From positions 36,174,241 through 36,238,240 of the forward strand of contig NC_083565.1 of NCBI RefSeq assembly GCF_019925205.1: a stretch of DNA of 64,000 nucleotides, read 5' to 3'. This DNA comes from Metopolophium dirhodum. Its lineage: Eukaryota; Arthropoda; Insecta; Hemiptera; Aphididae. Both the position numbers and the translations under genes were made by a program. The notes under the pieces were generated by a model that was not told where the DNA came from, searched no databases, and saw only the letters and a list, made by a program, of their open reading frames with translations. Positions 49,190 through 59,688 of the stretch are shown piece by piece. The first letter of the stretch is position 1; each line of letters opens with the position of its first letter.

Positions 49190-50870
49190 TATAAATTGTT
49201 TTGTTTAAGAACAATGCAAATCTCAATGATCTTTCAACACAATATAAAAAAGATTTGGAGTAAGTACGACAATTCCCGAAGTAAGTACCTAAATTAGGTA
49301 GTTTTGACCACCTATTATACCAAATTTTCAATGGAATTCTATACTGAATAAAACCTTTAAATATAAAAAAAATTCTATATTCTCATCCCCAAATATATCG
49401 GATATCTTAATAATTTGATGATATTAATTTACCAACTGCTTTATACATTGTTAAGACGATAATAATACCTTAGCAATAATACATTGAAAATTCCTTTGTT
49501 GTTGTTGATAGTTATGAATTTTGAAAAAATTAAACAAAACTAAGTCTTATTTTTTTTTTTTTTTATGAAACAAAAACAATATTTTACGCTCATTGGGTTT
49601 TTATAAAATTTTATATTTAATTAAAATTCTAGTTAACCACGTTTTTTCTTAACATAACTTTTAAATAATTCACGTATGATATAATATTTATAAAAAAGAA
49701 ACAAATTAATATATTGATAATAATTATATATTAATTTACATTGAGACACATATAACTATTTTTATAGCAGTCATTCTGTATTTATTTTTTTATGAACTCT
49801 TTTTTGCGACGTTTTTTATTATATTTTTTTTTTTTAATTTATACATTTATATTATACCCGATGAGTCAAAATAATGACTAAGCAAGATAACTCTTGTTTG
49901 ATTGGTATATTATTTTTAAATTCATAATTAAGATAATATCAATTATGTACACTTTTATTACAACTACTTGTTAAATATCCCTTACCACGCATTTGATTAC
50001 AATTTTTTTTTTACTGTCAATCCACAGTGTTTTGTATAACTCTATTGTATGTAGGCATATCAATATACCTATTATTTTTAGACAGTAAAAATGTTTTAAC
50101 CACATGCAAACTAGCTAACATTTACTACTAAACAGTTATGTTCGAGCTCATGGGTTTTAATTCAATATTCTTTCAAATATTATACATTTATGAGCTTACA
50201 GATCATTAGACCACGCCAGAGGCTCATATATATGCATTTATTGAATAATATATAAAACCACGTTTCAGTTGAATGTTTTATTTGTATTTGCAATTATCAT
50301 ACGCAATAATGTCAACGTATAACATGTCTTATTTTTTTTTTATCATAATTTAATACATTTTGAAACAAATGTGGTAGAAGAGAACAAATAGCTATTATAC
50401 AAGTATAGGTACACAATTGATATTTGATTAATTATTAAAATAATATAGAAATTAAACAAAATGTCAAGCATTTTTATTTATAATTAATTACGTTAAATGT
50501 AGTTGAAGTAAAAAACTTTAATTCATAATTCAGAACCAAATTATATCATACATTAATTATGTTCAATTAAGTAAACGTGTAACAATTATACCGTTAATAG
50601 TACCTACTTTTGAAAAAATCAACATCAACAAGCATAATATTGTTTTTACTTCATATAAAAAATGTCCACCATTATTAAATACAATGGAAATATCCACGAT
50701 TAAAAAAATTTAAATTTGTAATGAAGAAATTAAATTATCACACCGTAAAAGTATGGAGGTGGACAATCTGTTGTTACAACGACTTTTGTATAACATTTCA
50801 ACAACAACAACAAAATATGTTGAATCTTAAATGACAAGGTGCTAGGGTGACCATCGATCAAAACATTATA
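49190..50870 (+). repeat. Right flank repeat of the satellite array (sister of 15,255-16,740)
   Basis: It starts AAATTGTTTTGTTTAAGAAC and follows the same order of landmarks as the left flank, ending in GCTAGGGTGACCATCGATCA at ~50,842. It then enters a single diverged partial satellite unit. No gene is seen. Confidence 0.85.
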
Positions 50871-51110
50871 TATAAATGTGGATAAAAATTAGCTAAGGAC
50901 TTTCCAGTGTGTACATCACTGACGAGGCACTCAAAAGCTGCATACTTATAGAACTGGCTAAATCATATGACAATAGGTACACATTTTTATACCAGTTTAA
51001 TAAAACTTATTAATCTGTCTACATGTGATCCAACCTTATCGCGTTTTAAGATAAGACACAATAAAGTAACAAGATATAGACTAAAAATGTGGACGTATTC
51101 AAGCAATATT
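50850..51110 (+). repeat. Solitary diverged partial satellite unit
   Basis: The segment from GATAAAAATTAGCTAAGGAC (50,881) through GTACATCACTGACGAGGCAC resembles one part of the 789-bp monomer. It then passes directly to TTTTTATACCAGTTTAATAA and CTGTCTACATGTGATCCAAC, which in the array lie in the second half. Most of the intervening monomer sequence is absent. It is either an ancestral short unit or a deletion product. Confidence 0.75.
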
Positions 51111-51368
51111 GTTAATTGTTTTTTTATTGTTAATAGATTTCCGTAAATATTAATTGGTATAAATCGAATTACTTTATCTGTAATAAATGAAGTAGTACTG
51201 TTGAGTTAATGTATGAAAAAAGCAACAGGCAATAGATTATATAGATATAGATTCGTCAAAACGGAACAATTTCAACAAGGGCTGGCCGAAATTGAGCTGC
51301 AAATTTTAAACGTGAATATAGTTATTAGGTAGGTATATAAAAATGTTGCTGACATTCGTTCAAAAACA
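51111..51368. other. AT-rich, no feature seen
   Basis: No gene or repeat recognised between the solitary satellite unit and the MITE. Confidence 0.5.
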
Positions 51369-51376
51369 AACTTAAC

Positions 51377-51806
51377 TAGTGTTTGAAAATTTCATGAAAT
51401 TTAAAAAAAAATAAATATTTTAAATGTGTGAAATATTTCAGTATTTCAAAAAATTTTGTTTTATTTTTAAATAAGTTTTATACTAACATATAACAGTCAT
51501 AAATAACCTTCATAATAGTATGGTACCAAACTGTAACATAACTTAACCTTTGGTATTATACATTTAAAATGGTATTCAAAATGTTTAAATATTTTAAAAG
51601 TAGGTATACAATAGTATACATGTAAATTGTATACCTACTGAATTCTTACATTAGAATTTAGAACACTGAACACTGTGTTCAAAAACTAAATAAATTGTGT
51701 TTTTATTTGTGTTAAAAAAATTTCAATATTTCCCCTTTTTTTTTGAAATATTCCATCATATTTAGTGTACTATTTCAAAATGAATTATTTCATACTTCAA
51801 ACACTA
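51377..51806. mobile_element. hAT-type MITE with perfect 8-bp target duplication
   Basis: The left end TAGTGTTTGAAAATTTCATG and the right end read inward (TAGTGTTTGAAGTATGAAAT) are inverted repeats. The flanking 8-mer AACTTAAC is identical on both sides (51,369-51,376 and 51,807-51,814). The element is 430 bp, A/T-rich and non-coding. Confidence 0.85.
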
Positions 51807-51814
51807 AACTTAAC

Positions 51815-52560
51815 AATATCCAGCTCAAGTGAAACCGTATTATGGGCTCACTCTAAACGTGGAATGTTTATAATGATTTATTAAGTTTCCAGTTTCGGAG
51901 GTTTCGGTTTAATTTAATTGCCATTTGAATCAGGAATGTCATGATATTATATGTTAACTGTGTTTTAGACATTGTGTTGTTTTGTTTAAGTACTGACGTC
52001 TGAAGATAAAAAAATATTACTCATGTATAGGGCTTTTTAAAATTAAATAGTTATAAGTAATTACCATTCTCGCCTTATTGAACTGTTAAATTGTTTCGAC
52101 GTTTGTAATATTCAATAATACAATATTATTAGATGGAGCCTCGTTTACGATAATTTTGGTTTATTTAAGATAGTACACTATCTAGTATCTACTAGTATTG
52201 TACATTTTGATATTTTTGAAAAATTGAATTTTTACTGAATATAAAATATTGTATACTACCAATATTCCTATTTCATTTATTTTGCCAAAACACTATACCA
52301 GCGATTTTAAAACTGTACTCCGGGAGAGTAATCTATAAGCTCCATGAACATAATATCTGAATGAAATTAGAATAAAATAATTTTAGTTTATTATGTATAC
52401 AGTATATGACATCAATATAATCAATATAATCAATATGATCATCCGTATATTTCATTTTGTAGTCGAAAACAATTTTAGCTTTTATCATTTATGTCACTTA
52501 TGATAATATTATAAAGAAACAAATTATAAACAAATCATTCATGCATATTTTTTCACGAGT
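51815..52560. other. Gene-free stretch; its end is a dispersed repeat
   Basis: No gene. 52,361-52,558 (TTTTAGTTTATTATGTATAC ... CATTCATGCATATTTTT) is homologous to 61,385-61,566 in the same orientation. Confidence 0.6.
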
Positions 52561-52600
52561 CAGTGGCGGCTCGTGAGGTTCACCAAAGGTGGTGCACAAG
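52561..52600 (+). mobile_element. Isolated hAT-like terminus
   Basis: CAGTGGCGGCTCGTGAGGTT is a typical hAT-style end. It begins exactly where homology to the 61-kb repeat copy breaks, so it looks like the left end of an insertion. I did not find the matching right end or a second copy of the flanking TCACGAGT, so the element may be truncated. Confidence 0.45.
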
Positions 52601-52789
52601 AAATGTATAAGATACCTATGTAAGATGGTAAAAATATTAATTTTGTTATAGATGCATACCAAAATAATTTACCTACTTAGTAATTATTAGTTGACTTGAG
52701 AGCACACTGGCGCAATTAATGGATAATGTACAATTGTACAGTTGTATCATTTCGACGAATAACGCGACATCGTGACACGATAAAAATAA

Positions 52790-53478
52790 GTTCGGTGCAA
52801 ACATTAAAATATGCTCCAAACTACCATATATTATTAACCGACGTGACTGAAATTGAACGCATTACAGCATTAAACCGTGCTAGTGTACGTACAATATTAT
52901 CCCCTGCTGGTAAGATATATGTAAAATATAGTTGATATACCATACACTATATATTATTCAATCTATGCACTTTGTATTAGCTAAACCCGCGATTCCAAAT
53001 GTTGGCAACAAATAAAGATAAAAGATGTCAAACCTTAATACGATTTTGAACTCTTGAAAAAATGTACCGGTGTCGTATGATTTAACCACACGGAATTTAT
53101 GAAATAGAAACAATGTTTTTCCCATATCAGAAGGCAACAATAAAAGATAGTAATTATCTACAGTAGGTAATTACTAATATTATAGAAAATATCTATTATA
53201 ATAGATATTGTAGATAATATCTACAATTGTATACATTACGTGTTCAAATATTACATGACACACATTGTTAAATGTTTAAATATTTCATAGATACATATTT
53301 ATTGGCTGAAGCTATGTTTGAGCATAATATGTTATCGATCGGTAAACTATATAAAAACATAAAAATTAAACTCCATGCGAGTTTATTGAATGTTGATCCG
53401 TATAAAGCTGAAAAAATAGCAGCAAAAATGATTTCTGAAGAACGCACGAAAGGTTCAATTGATCAGAATTTATTATAA
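52790..53478 (+). pseudogene. COP9 signalosome subunit 4 (CSN4) retropseudogene fragment
   Basis: Broken frames follow CSN4 in order. First is DVTEIERITALNRASVRTIL and SPAGK (~52,835-52,910). Next is KDKRCQTLIRF, stop, TLEKMYRCRMI, stop, then IYEIETMFFPYQKATIKDSN (~53,010-53,160). Last is the PCI/winged-helix part with EHNMLSIGKLYKNI, PYKAEKIAAKMISEERTKGS and IDQ (53,272-53,478). This covers roughly the central to C-terminal half of the protein without introns, so a processed copy is likely. It is dead: in-frame stops, a frameshift and an AT-rich hairpin-bearing insert at ~53,165-53,265. CSN4 normally scaffolds the complex that removes NEDD8 from cullins; this copy cannot make it. The 5' end is lost or unrecognisable. 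Confidence 0.8.
53165..53240. other. AT-rich hairpin insertion in the CSN4 pseudogene
   Basis: AGATAGTAATTATCTACAGT and ATATCTATTATAATAGATAT form local palindromes. The stretch has no counterpart in CSN4, so it is an insertion or local expansion. Confidence 0.5.
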
Positions 53479-53533
53479 TTTTTCCTACCATGGATCGGTT
53501 AATTTGTCGATTTGCGTCGGTCAGTAAACTTAT

Positions 53534-53552
53534 GCGTGTGTGTGTGTGTCGA
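53534..53552. repeat. (GT)n short microsatellite
   Basis: About eight GT dinucleotides. Confidence 0.85.
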
Positions 53553-53699
53553 ACAAATCAAGAAAAATTTTGACTGCAGTGAAAAATTTATGCAAAAATT
53601 ATTAATAAATTCCTACGCGCGATACAGGCAATCAGAATTAATAAACTTTAATAACAATATTGATTGCAAGTAACAACAATAACAAATTAATACGACCTT

Positions 53700-54208
53700 G
53701 AGGTAGATTACAGTGACGGCGGCTTTCGTGGTATCAGCAAGCCCGGCAATGAAGGATCAGACCGACCGTCCGATGTGGAATAACAGCAACAGCAACAAAC
53801 GATGTTCGCTAATGGCGGACCAGCGCGACGACCCACAATTATTGGCGGTCAACGCGACGTTCGAAACGAGAACCATAGTACACGGCAGTCGACAACAATA
53901 CTAGCGATCGACAACAGCTGCAACGGACGGCAAGAGACGGAGCACGTTGTACGAACAGCAACAACAGCGTACGGCAAGAGACTGATCTCGTTATACGGAC
54001 TTCCAGTACGCGTACTTAAAAACGCGTCATGGCGGACGGCAGACGCGTACACCAGTCGCGCAGATCCGGAGCATACTATAGTCTGTACCGAATAAGAGGC
54101 TCTTATTAAGAGCTCATCGCCGCCGCACCGGGGCACGTCCGGGCGGCGCATGAAAACCGGTCGGAACTCGTGCATGACAGAGAGCGCTACCACAGCGTGT
54201 TCCGGCGG
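53700..54208. other. GC- and CpG-rich island, left side of the P-element insertion
   Basis: The base composition changes sharply from the AT-rich surroundings. There are many CpG and CAGCAACAG-type words and several overlapping open frames on both strands (53,713-53,904 +, 53,802-54,095 +, 53,849-54,211 -), none with a recognisable domain. The open frames are probably a by-product of high G+C. It continues across the P element at 55,683-56,080. A promoter or first-exon region of an unseen gene is possible but unproven. Confidence 0.45.
54201..54208. other. P-element target-site duplication, left copy
   Basis: TCCGGCGG, identical to 55,683-55,690 on the other side. An 8-bp GC-rich duplication is the P-superfamily hallmark. 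Confidence 0.92.
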
Positions 54209-54646
54209 CACAGACTTCTATACTATAGATAAGGTACTCGGAGAATTTAACAGTGGGAGCGGTGAAGCCCAGCTGTTGAGCGCTTATCACACATCCGCCA
54301 TTTTGTTGGTTGGCAAAAAAGTCATATTCACTATAATATTATAACACAAAATACTAATAAATAATAAATAAAATGTTTTAATTTTACTAATCTACACAAG
54401 TTGGTAACTTTTTTCAACTTGGTAATCGTACTTGAATAAAGTAACATTAGTTTTATTTTATTTTAGAAGTTTTAAAGTAAAAAGTAGGTATTATTCACGT
54501 AGGTTTGATTTATCAATAAAATCGATTTTATGATTTTCAAGAAGATTCATACAATTTTGATATTGTGTTAAATTATAATATATAGCGATAAAATAAGATA
54601 ATAAAATAATACAAGTTTACAAGCAATATAAGTGTTTAATAAGTAA

Positions 54647-55472
54647 CTACTGGTGATTAAAAATAATTAATTTAGTAAGTAAACGTCGTTTACTGACATT
54701 ACAAATTGTTTTTAAATTAGACAAGTGATGTAATCTAATTTTTAAATATTGTTTAGAAATTAAGGTTACCAAATTTAATCTATGGTTTTCTAAAAAACCA
54801 TCATTGTCACAATTTAGATCTTTAAAAATATTACTACTATATACATAATCTTTTACAGCAAGAATAATTTTGTTACTTAAACCTGGTATATTTAATGTAC
54901 TAAGACCTAAAGTTAATTGAATTAAGGTATTTTCAATAACTCTAACTATTTTAATTACATTAATTGAACTTTTAATCAACCCTCCTCTATTTTTGACATT
55001 AACTAATATAGAGTGAGAATATTTATTAGGACATTTGGCAGGTTTTTGAAGGTAAGAAGGAAAAGATGGGAAATTTGATGGTACAGCATCAATTTTTAAA
55101 CATGGTTTAGTGGTACCAGGTCTTATTTCATAATCATTGTCAATAAAATGAATACTGCATATACGACTCCATTGGGATGGTATAAAATTTTTTCGTCTCA
55201 ATGCAATAATCCACTTTTGGTTTACATTTTCATTATTCAAAGGAAATCTGTAAAATAATGAAATACAGAAGAATTTTATAAAATTAGTATAATATAACAG
55301 ATATCAATGATTCATAGAAACTATTGCATTTATGTATTACAAATTATGATTATAGGTACCAAATCGTTTATTTAATTTTAAATACATATAATTGAACTTA
55401 CCGAAAAAAATGAATATTTTGACCGGATTTATACCTATTGGTACATCCATATGCCACACAAGATACTGGCAT
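54647..55472 (-). CDS. THAP-domain protein of the P-like element (two exons, 223 aa)
   Basis: Exon 1 is 55,472-55,402 (ATG at 55,472; MPVSCVAYGCTNRYKSGQ...FF). The donor is GTAAGT, the acceptor TTTTACAG, and exon 2 runs 55,247-54,647. Joining restores HFFRFPLNN in frame. The THAP zinc finger is complete: C5, C10, C54 and H57, with FP at 25-26, W36 and the AVPSNF box at 78-83. THAP domains bind DNA site-specifically; in P transposase they recognise internal sites near the element ends. After a short linker, the C-terminal part (GGLIKSSINVIKIV, then LENHRLNLVTLISKQYLKIR) resembles the end of P/THAP9-type transposases. The RNase-H-like catalytic core and GTP-binding region between them are missing, so no transposition activity is expected. 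A nuclear DNA-binding repressor role is inferred by analogy with Drosophila KP. AATAAA words lie ~190 bp past the stop. Confidence 0.85.
55248..55401 (-). other. GT-AG intron of the THAP gene
   Basis: 154 bp between exon 1 and exon 2; donor GTAAGT, pyrimidine-rich acceptor ending TTTTACAG. It splits an Arg codon (CG|A) between FF and FP of the THAP domain. Confidence 0.9.
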
Positions 55473-55682
55473 AATTACTATAATTAATGTAACATAAAAA
55501 TCAGCTTAAATGTAATGCATTTACATTTACAAAATACTTAAATAATGAACCATCAGATACACTTTACTGTGCATAATACGAAAATTATTATAATGTTTTG
55601 CCAACCAACAAAATGGCGACCATGCGTTGATAATGCTTCAACCGATAACGCGAGTACATTATCTATAGTATAGAAGTCTGTG

Positions 55683-55690
55683 TCCGGCGG
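55683..55690. other. P-element target-site duplication, right copy
   Basis: TCCGGCGG, identical to 54,201-54,208. Confidence 0.92.
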
Positions 55691-56080
55691 TGGCAGTTGT
55701 GTATCGTAAGGCGGCGGCGGGACCATATACCTATAAACTAATGGACGGCACCATTCCCCACTCCACCCTGCAATCAAAGCACAGTAATCATGTAAGAGAA
55801 AGAACGAAGAGAGAAAAGAGAGAAGAACATAAGTGGGGTAATCATCTAACATTGTATTTCACCCCCGTTCTCTTTTCTCTTTTACTCAATATCGTAACCC
55901 TGACCACTCTCTCTCTCTCTAAGCGCTATCCATATGTTTATAGAAAATCGCCGTTGACCGCACGCGACTTGCCGTCGGGACCAAAGTCCACGGGTAATCG
56001 CGGCCTTGTGCGCACGCGTGCAAAACTGACCACAACGACGGCGACATCGATAGTGGTCAACAATAATAATGATTGCGGTT
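55691..56080. other. GC-richer island, right side of the P-element insertion
   Basis: It continues the compositional island of 53,700-54,208. It contains GGCGGCGGCGGG (~55,710), a (CT)n tract (~55,905-55,919) and CpG-rich sequence to ~56,050. An open frame at 55,690-56,082 (+, 130 codons) has no recognisable domain and low-complexity ends; I do not call it a gene. Confidence 0.4.
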
Positions 56081-56572
56081 AATCATTATATAGTATTTTT
56101 TGTAAATAATAAAAAATATTATATGTACCGAGTAACGTAATTTTATTACTTTTCAAAATTAATTTACCCATCGCAGTTAACATTATATTATATTTATTTT
56201 TGACAAGCGTACAATAGGTACTGACTAAAATATGCATACTTAAGAGGACGTTACACCCGCATGCGTTGTCTCCGTCTTACAAATGTACAACATATCAAAA
56301 ACTGTTTTGCGTGGGGCAACTTTTATCTTTCCGTGTTTGTAGTAATGGCTCCAAAATTTCTGAACATATAGGGTAGAAAATGATCTATGCAACGGAGTGC
56401 TTATATTTTAGAGAACATAAATACAATAAAAAGTATTTGCTTCTATACATTTAGTTTTTTTGGTTTTTTTTATTCGCTTATAAAAAATGATTGGATAGTG
56501 TACTTCCGAGACGTTAGACTTATGTTCTGTTTACGTAGACCAAGTCAAATCAGAAAAAAAAATACTTACTAC
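56081..56572. other. Gene-free stretch with a dispersed repeat
   Basis: 56,244-56,300 (AGAGGACGTTACACCCGCAT, then TTGTCTCCGTCTTACAA) is a second copy of the repeat seen at 11,427-11,480. No gene. Confidence 0.6.
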
Positions 56573-57061
56573 TAGGGCTCACATTTAAAAAAAAATTCCG
56601 TTATATGTTAGTTTAATTATAACTAATACAATTTTTGAGTTTATCGTTATTCAGAATTAAAACGTTACACAAGTTTTGCGTTTATCGTTATTTAGAATAG
56701 TGTTATATGTATTCAATTTAAAAATAATAACTAATGCGGGTAGGTAATGGCCTGGATACGGAATATAATATAATCATTTCTTAGATTGATTGCATGAAAT
56801 AAATGTTTCAACGAAACAAATAGACCTTTTAAATAAATAGATTATAAAATATTTCGTTTTGCATTATTTTTCATTCATGATTTTCTATAAATTACGTTTT
56901 GTATTGTTTAATGATATATAACATATTTTGTTAATCGTTAAGATTTAATTTTTCTTATAATCGCTTTCCGTTATAATTTCGTTCACAAATTTCAATCGTT
57001 TTTTGTCAAATATAACGTTATAAATTATAATCATAACGCTATATAACGTTTGCAAGCCCTG
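56573..57061. mobile_element. Probable hAT-like MITE
   Basis: The left end TAGGGCTCACATTT and the right end read inward (CAGGGCTTGCAAACG) form a short imperfect inverted repeat. The interior is AT-rich, with ATAACGTTAT-type palindromes and no ORF. The flanking 8-mers CTTACTAC and CTTTAAAG do not match well, so the insertion is old or the borders are slightly off. Confidence 0.5.
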
Positions 57062-57076
57062 CTTTAAAGCGCTAAC

Positions 57077-58325
57077 AAGACAAAAAAGGTTGGTAAGTGG
57101 AGGTCGGTCTGCTGTACAGTAGGTTACAAGTGGGTCACTGTAATGGATGGTGTTAAATTTAAATTCAATGATATAATATTATTGTATAAGAAAAACGATT
57201 CTGAGCGAAAACGGTCAGTCAGCCTATGGTATTATAATTTACTAATATATTAGATGATATTATTGAGAATAACGTAATTTATATATAACCTATTTACATG
57301 GAGCCTTATATTAAATTTTCACGCTTTTTTACCCAACAAATAAAATTTTATTGATATTTATAGAAAAAAAAAACTAAAAAAATTGAAAAAATTACAATGT
57401 CCATAAACAGCTCAAAAAGGGTCAAAATATTTTCAAAATAGTATGGTGTATAGAAAATGACAATATCAACATTCAGTGACATTTTAAAGTATTTACAGTC
57501 ATACTTTTTTAACTACAACAAAAGAAGAAAATCATTACATGAAAAATCGAGTGAATATCAAATGTTGTAAAAATATAAATTTCAAACGCTCATAAAAACT
57601 TATGGATAATCTTGTATTACATTATCAAATCTAAGATTTAAAAAGAAAATCTTTATGAATTCCCAACTCAAAATAATTTGCTAATTTTCGTGATTTTTCC
57701 GTATTTATTAAGATTTGAACTTTAAATGCTTATAAATAAAAACTGTGACCAAGGATTTTTAATATATCATAGTAACAATATAGTAGGCGCCTTGTATTAA
57801 ATTTTCAAGCTTTTTTACCCAACAAATAAAGTTTTATTGACATCCATAGAAAAAAATACTAATAAAATTGGAAACTGAAATTGTTCCTAAACAGTTCAAA
57901 ACAAATCAAAATATTTTTAAAATTTTATCGTGTATAGAAAATGCAAATATAAACAACCACTGAAAATTTCATGTATTTACGTTAATTTGTTTTAGAGTTA
58001 CACCAAAAACCAAAACCGATGTTCTTGAAACAGATTTTGCGTAAAAATTCCCGATTTTGCTTAATTTTATTTTTGTTTTTCACGGTGCTTTTAAAAATTA
58101 CTATGAAATTTTTACTTTTGACCCCCCCCCCCCCCCCCCCCCCAAAGTAATATCTAGATTCACTTTCCTATCAGAAAAGTTACTGTTGAAGAAATTCCAA
58201 GCTTTTTTACTGTCCTAAAAGGTGATGACAGACACAAAAATTAAGAAATTCAAAATTCAAAAATAAAAAAAAACACACATCATTATAAAATCAATACATT
58301 CATCGCTTCGCTCAGAATCTAAAAA
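57077..58325. mobile_element. Non-coding repeat element with GATTCTGAGCGAA inverted ends
   Basis: GATTCTGAGCGAA at 57,197-57,209 is matched in reverse complement at 58,308-58,320. Inside is a diverged direct duplication: TTTTACCCAACAAATAAA with GTGTATAGAAAATG at ~57,300-57,560 and again ~480 bp on at ~57,786-58,040. The sequence before the left end (GGTTGGTAAGTGGAGGTCGG ...) may belong to the same element. No protein is encoded. Confidence 0.55.
58122..58143. repeat. C homopolymer (22)
   Basis: Uninterrupted run of C inside the repeat element; its length is likely unstable and error-prone. Confidence 0.95.
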
Positions 58326-59680
58326 TTAAAAAGCTTTTCCCACAAAACATAGAAAAGAGGCTAACGAATTCAAATTAGTATTCAAAATGAACAATTCCAT
58401 CGCTTAGAGCCGTCTTAATACGATAGGAACGCCGACCAGTATGGCAGTATATTATTATTTATTATATACCTACCAAGTACTAATGCAATGAGTACTAATG
58501 AGTAATGACTACGTATTACTGTTTTAGTTAACTGCAGTAAACACGTAGACGTGTACATACCTAGTGGATAGTGTAAGTTATGTTTTAATAATTATTAATA
58601 AAAATAAAAAATATAATATTTACAATATTTTTTAATAGTATATTTTCACACGCTTTACCAATGCCAATACCAAAAAATAAATTCTACATATATTATTAAA
58701 TGAATGGATTTGTACATAAAACAAAGCCAACGATATTTGGACAATGGACGAAACAATATTTTATTGTCAGATACCTCATGTCATCATACCTATGTAACTA
58801 ACAATTAATACACTGTGCCAAAAATCACAATTAATCAAGGTTGTTAAACATGTTTAAAACATATGTTAAAAACATTGTGAAATCCAAATGAATATTGTGT
58901 TTTTTTGGTTTTAAACTAGTTTTTTCTCATTTAAACGATGTTTCAAACAAAACAAATTGTTTGAGACCGTTTTTAACCATTTTAATTAATATACAGTTTA
59001 AATACTGTTTAAAACGGTCTAAAACACAATCTACCTATTTTTAAAACAAAAAATACAGTTTTTTTTTGTTTTTTATTGAAATAATACACCAACTCTGTAA
59101 TTAATACAACACGTAGAAATATCATTACATAAAAACATTATACACCTAACGGTAATGTTATAAAATATATGCCTATAACTATATACTGTAAAAAACTAAA
59201 TATGACAAACAAATTGTAAACGTTGTGTGTTTTTTTTCATTATAATATCGCTTAGTAAAATTAATATCCTATGGTTTATGTGGCTATAAATTACAAATAT
59301 TTCATATAGGTACCTATTATGTTGGTCACGTGTTTAATTATGACTTATCGTATGGTACATATTGAGTATTTTATAAATGCATGGATTTAAGTAGATTTAA
59401 TTTGTTCATGCCTATAATATTATATTATAATATTTTGTTCGGTCGGCTTAAATGTTGTGCATCGACGTGGGTGATCCGTGCGCAATGGGAAGTCCGTTCG
59501 ATGTGGGTAAACTCGGTGGGTTCTCACGTCCTAAGCGTCCTATTTTATATTATACCGATAAGATCAGGTCCTCGAAATGCTATTATAAACTGAAAAAAAA
59601 AATGTACAGAAAAGAGGGTGGTAGGCACATAAGTATATAACAACAATTCTTAATATATTATATTATCGTGCATCGAAATA
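58326..59680. other. Gene-free stretch with an inverted-repeat patch
   Basis: Around 58,940-59,030 GAGACCGTTTTTAACC pairs with TTAAAACGGTCTAAAAC, suggesting a small MITE remnant. Two overlapping short frames at 59,381-59,640 (one with DVGDPCAMGSPFDVGKLGGF) sit in a GC-richer patch but match nothing I recognise. Confidence 0.4.
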
Positions 59681-59688
59681 ACCCCGGT

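Larger units (their letters stand above)
54209..55682 (-). mobile_element. P-superfamily DNA transposon, internally deleted (1,474 bp)
   Basis: The left terminus CACAGACTTCTATACTATAG continues to 54,240 and is matched in reverse complement by 55,651-55,682 at 31 of 32 positions. A second inverted pair, GCCATTTTGTTGGTTGGCAA, lies subterminally (54,297-54,316 and ~55,598-55,617). The ends are CA...TG, the terminal repeat is about the length known for Drosophila P (31 bp), and the flanks carry a perfect 8-bp duplication. The only gene is the two-exon THAP protein on the minus strand; the catalytic middle of the transposase is absent, so the element is non-autonomous. The perfect duplication and nearly identical ends point to a fairly recent insertion. 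Confidence 0.92.

Noticed and set aside
53713..54211. Three overlapping open frames in the GC-rich island (both strands) as genes
   Set aside because: High G+C lowers stop frequency; none has a recognisable motif, a splice signal or a consistent codon pattern, and they contradict each other.
55690..56082. 130-codon plus-strand frame as a gene
   Set aside because: Low-complexity ends, starts at the P-element target duplication, and has no domain.
59381..59640. Two overlapping short frames as an exon
   Set aside because: No recognisable family, no start context or splice signals; kept only as a note in the gene-free stretch.
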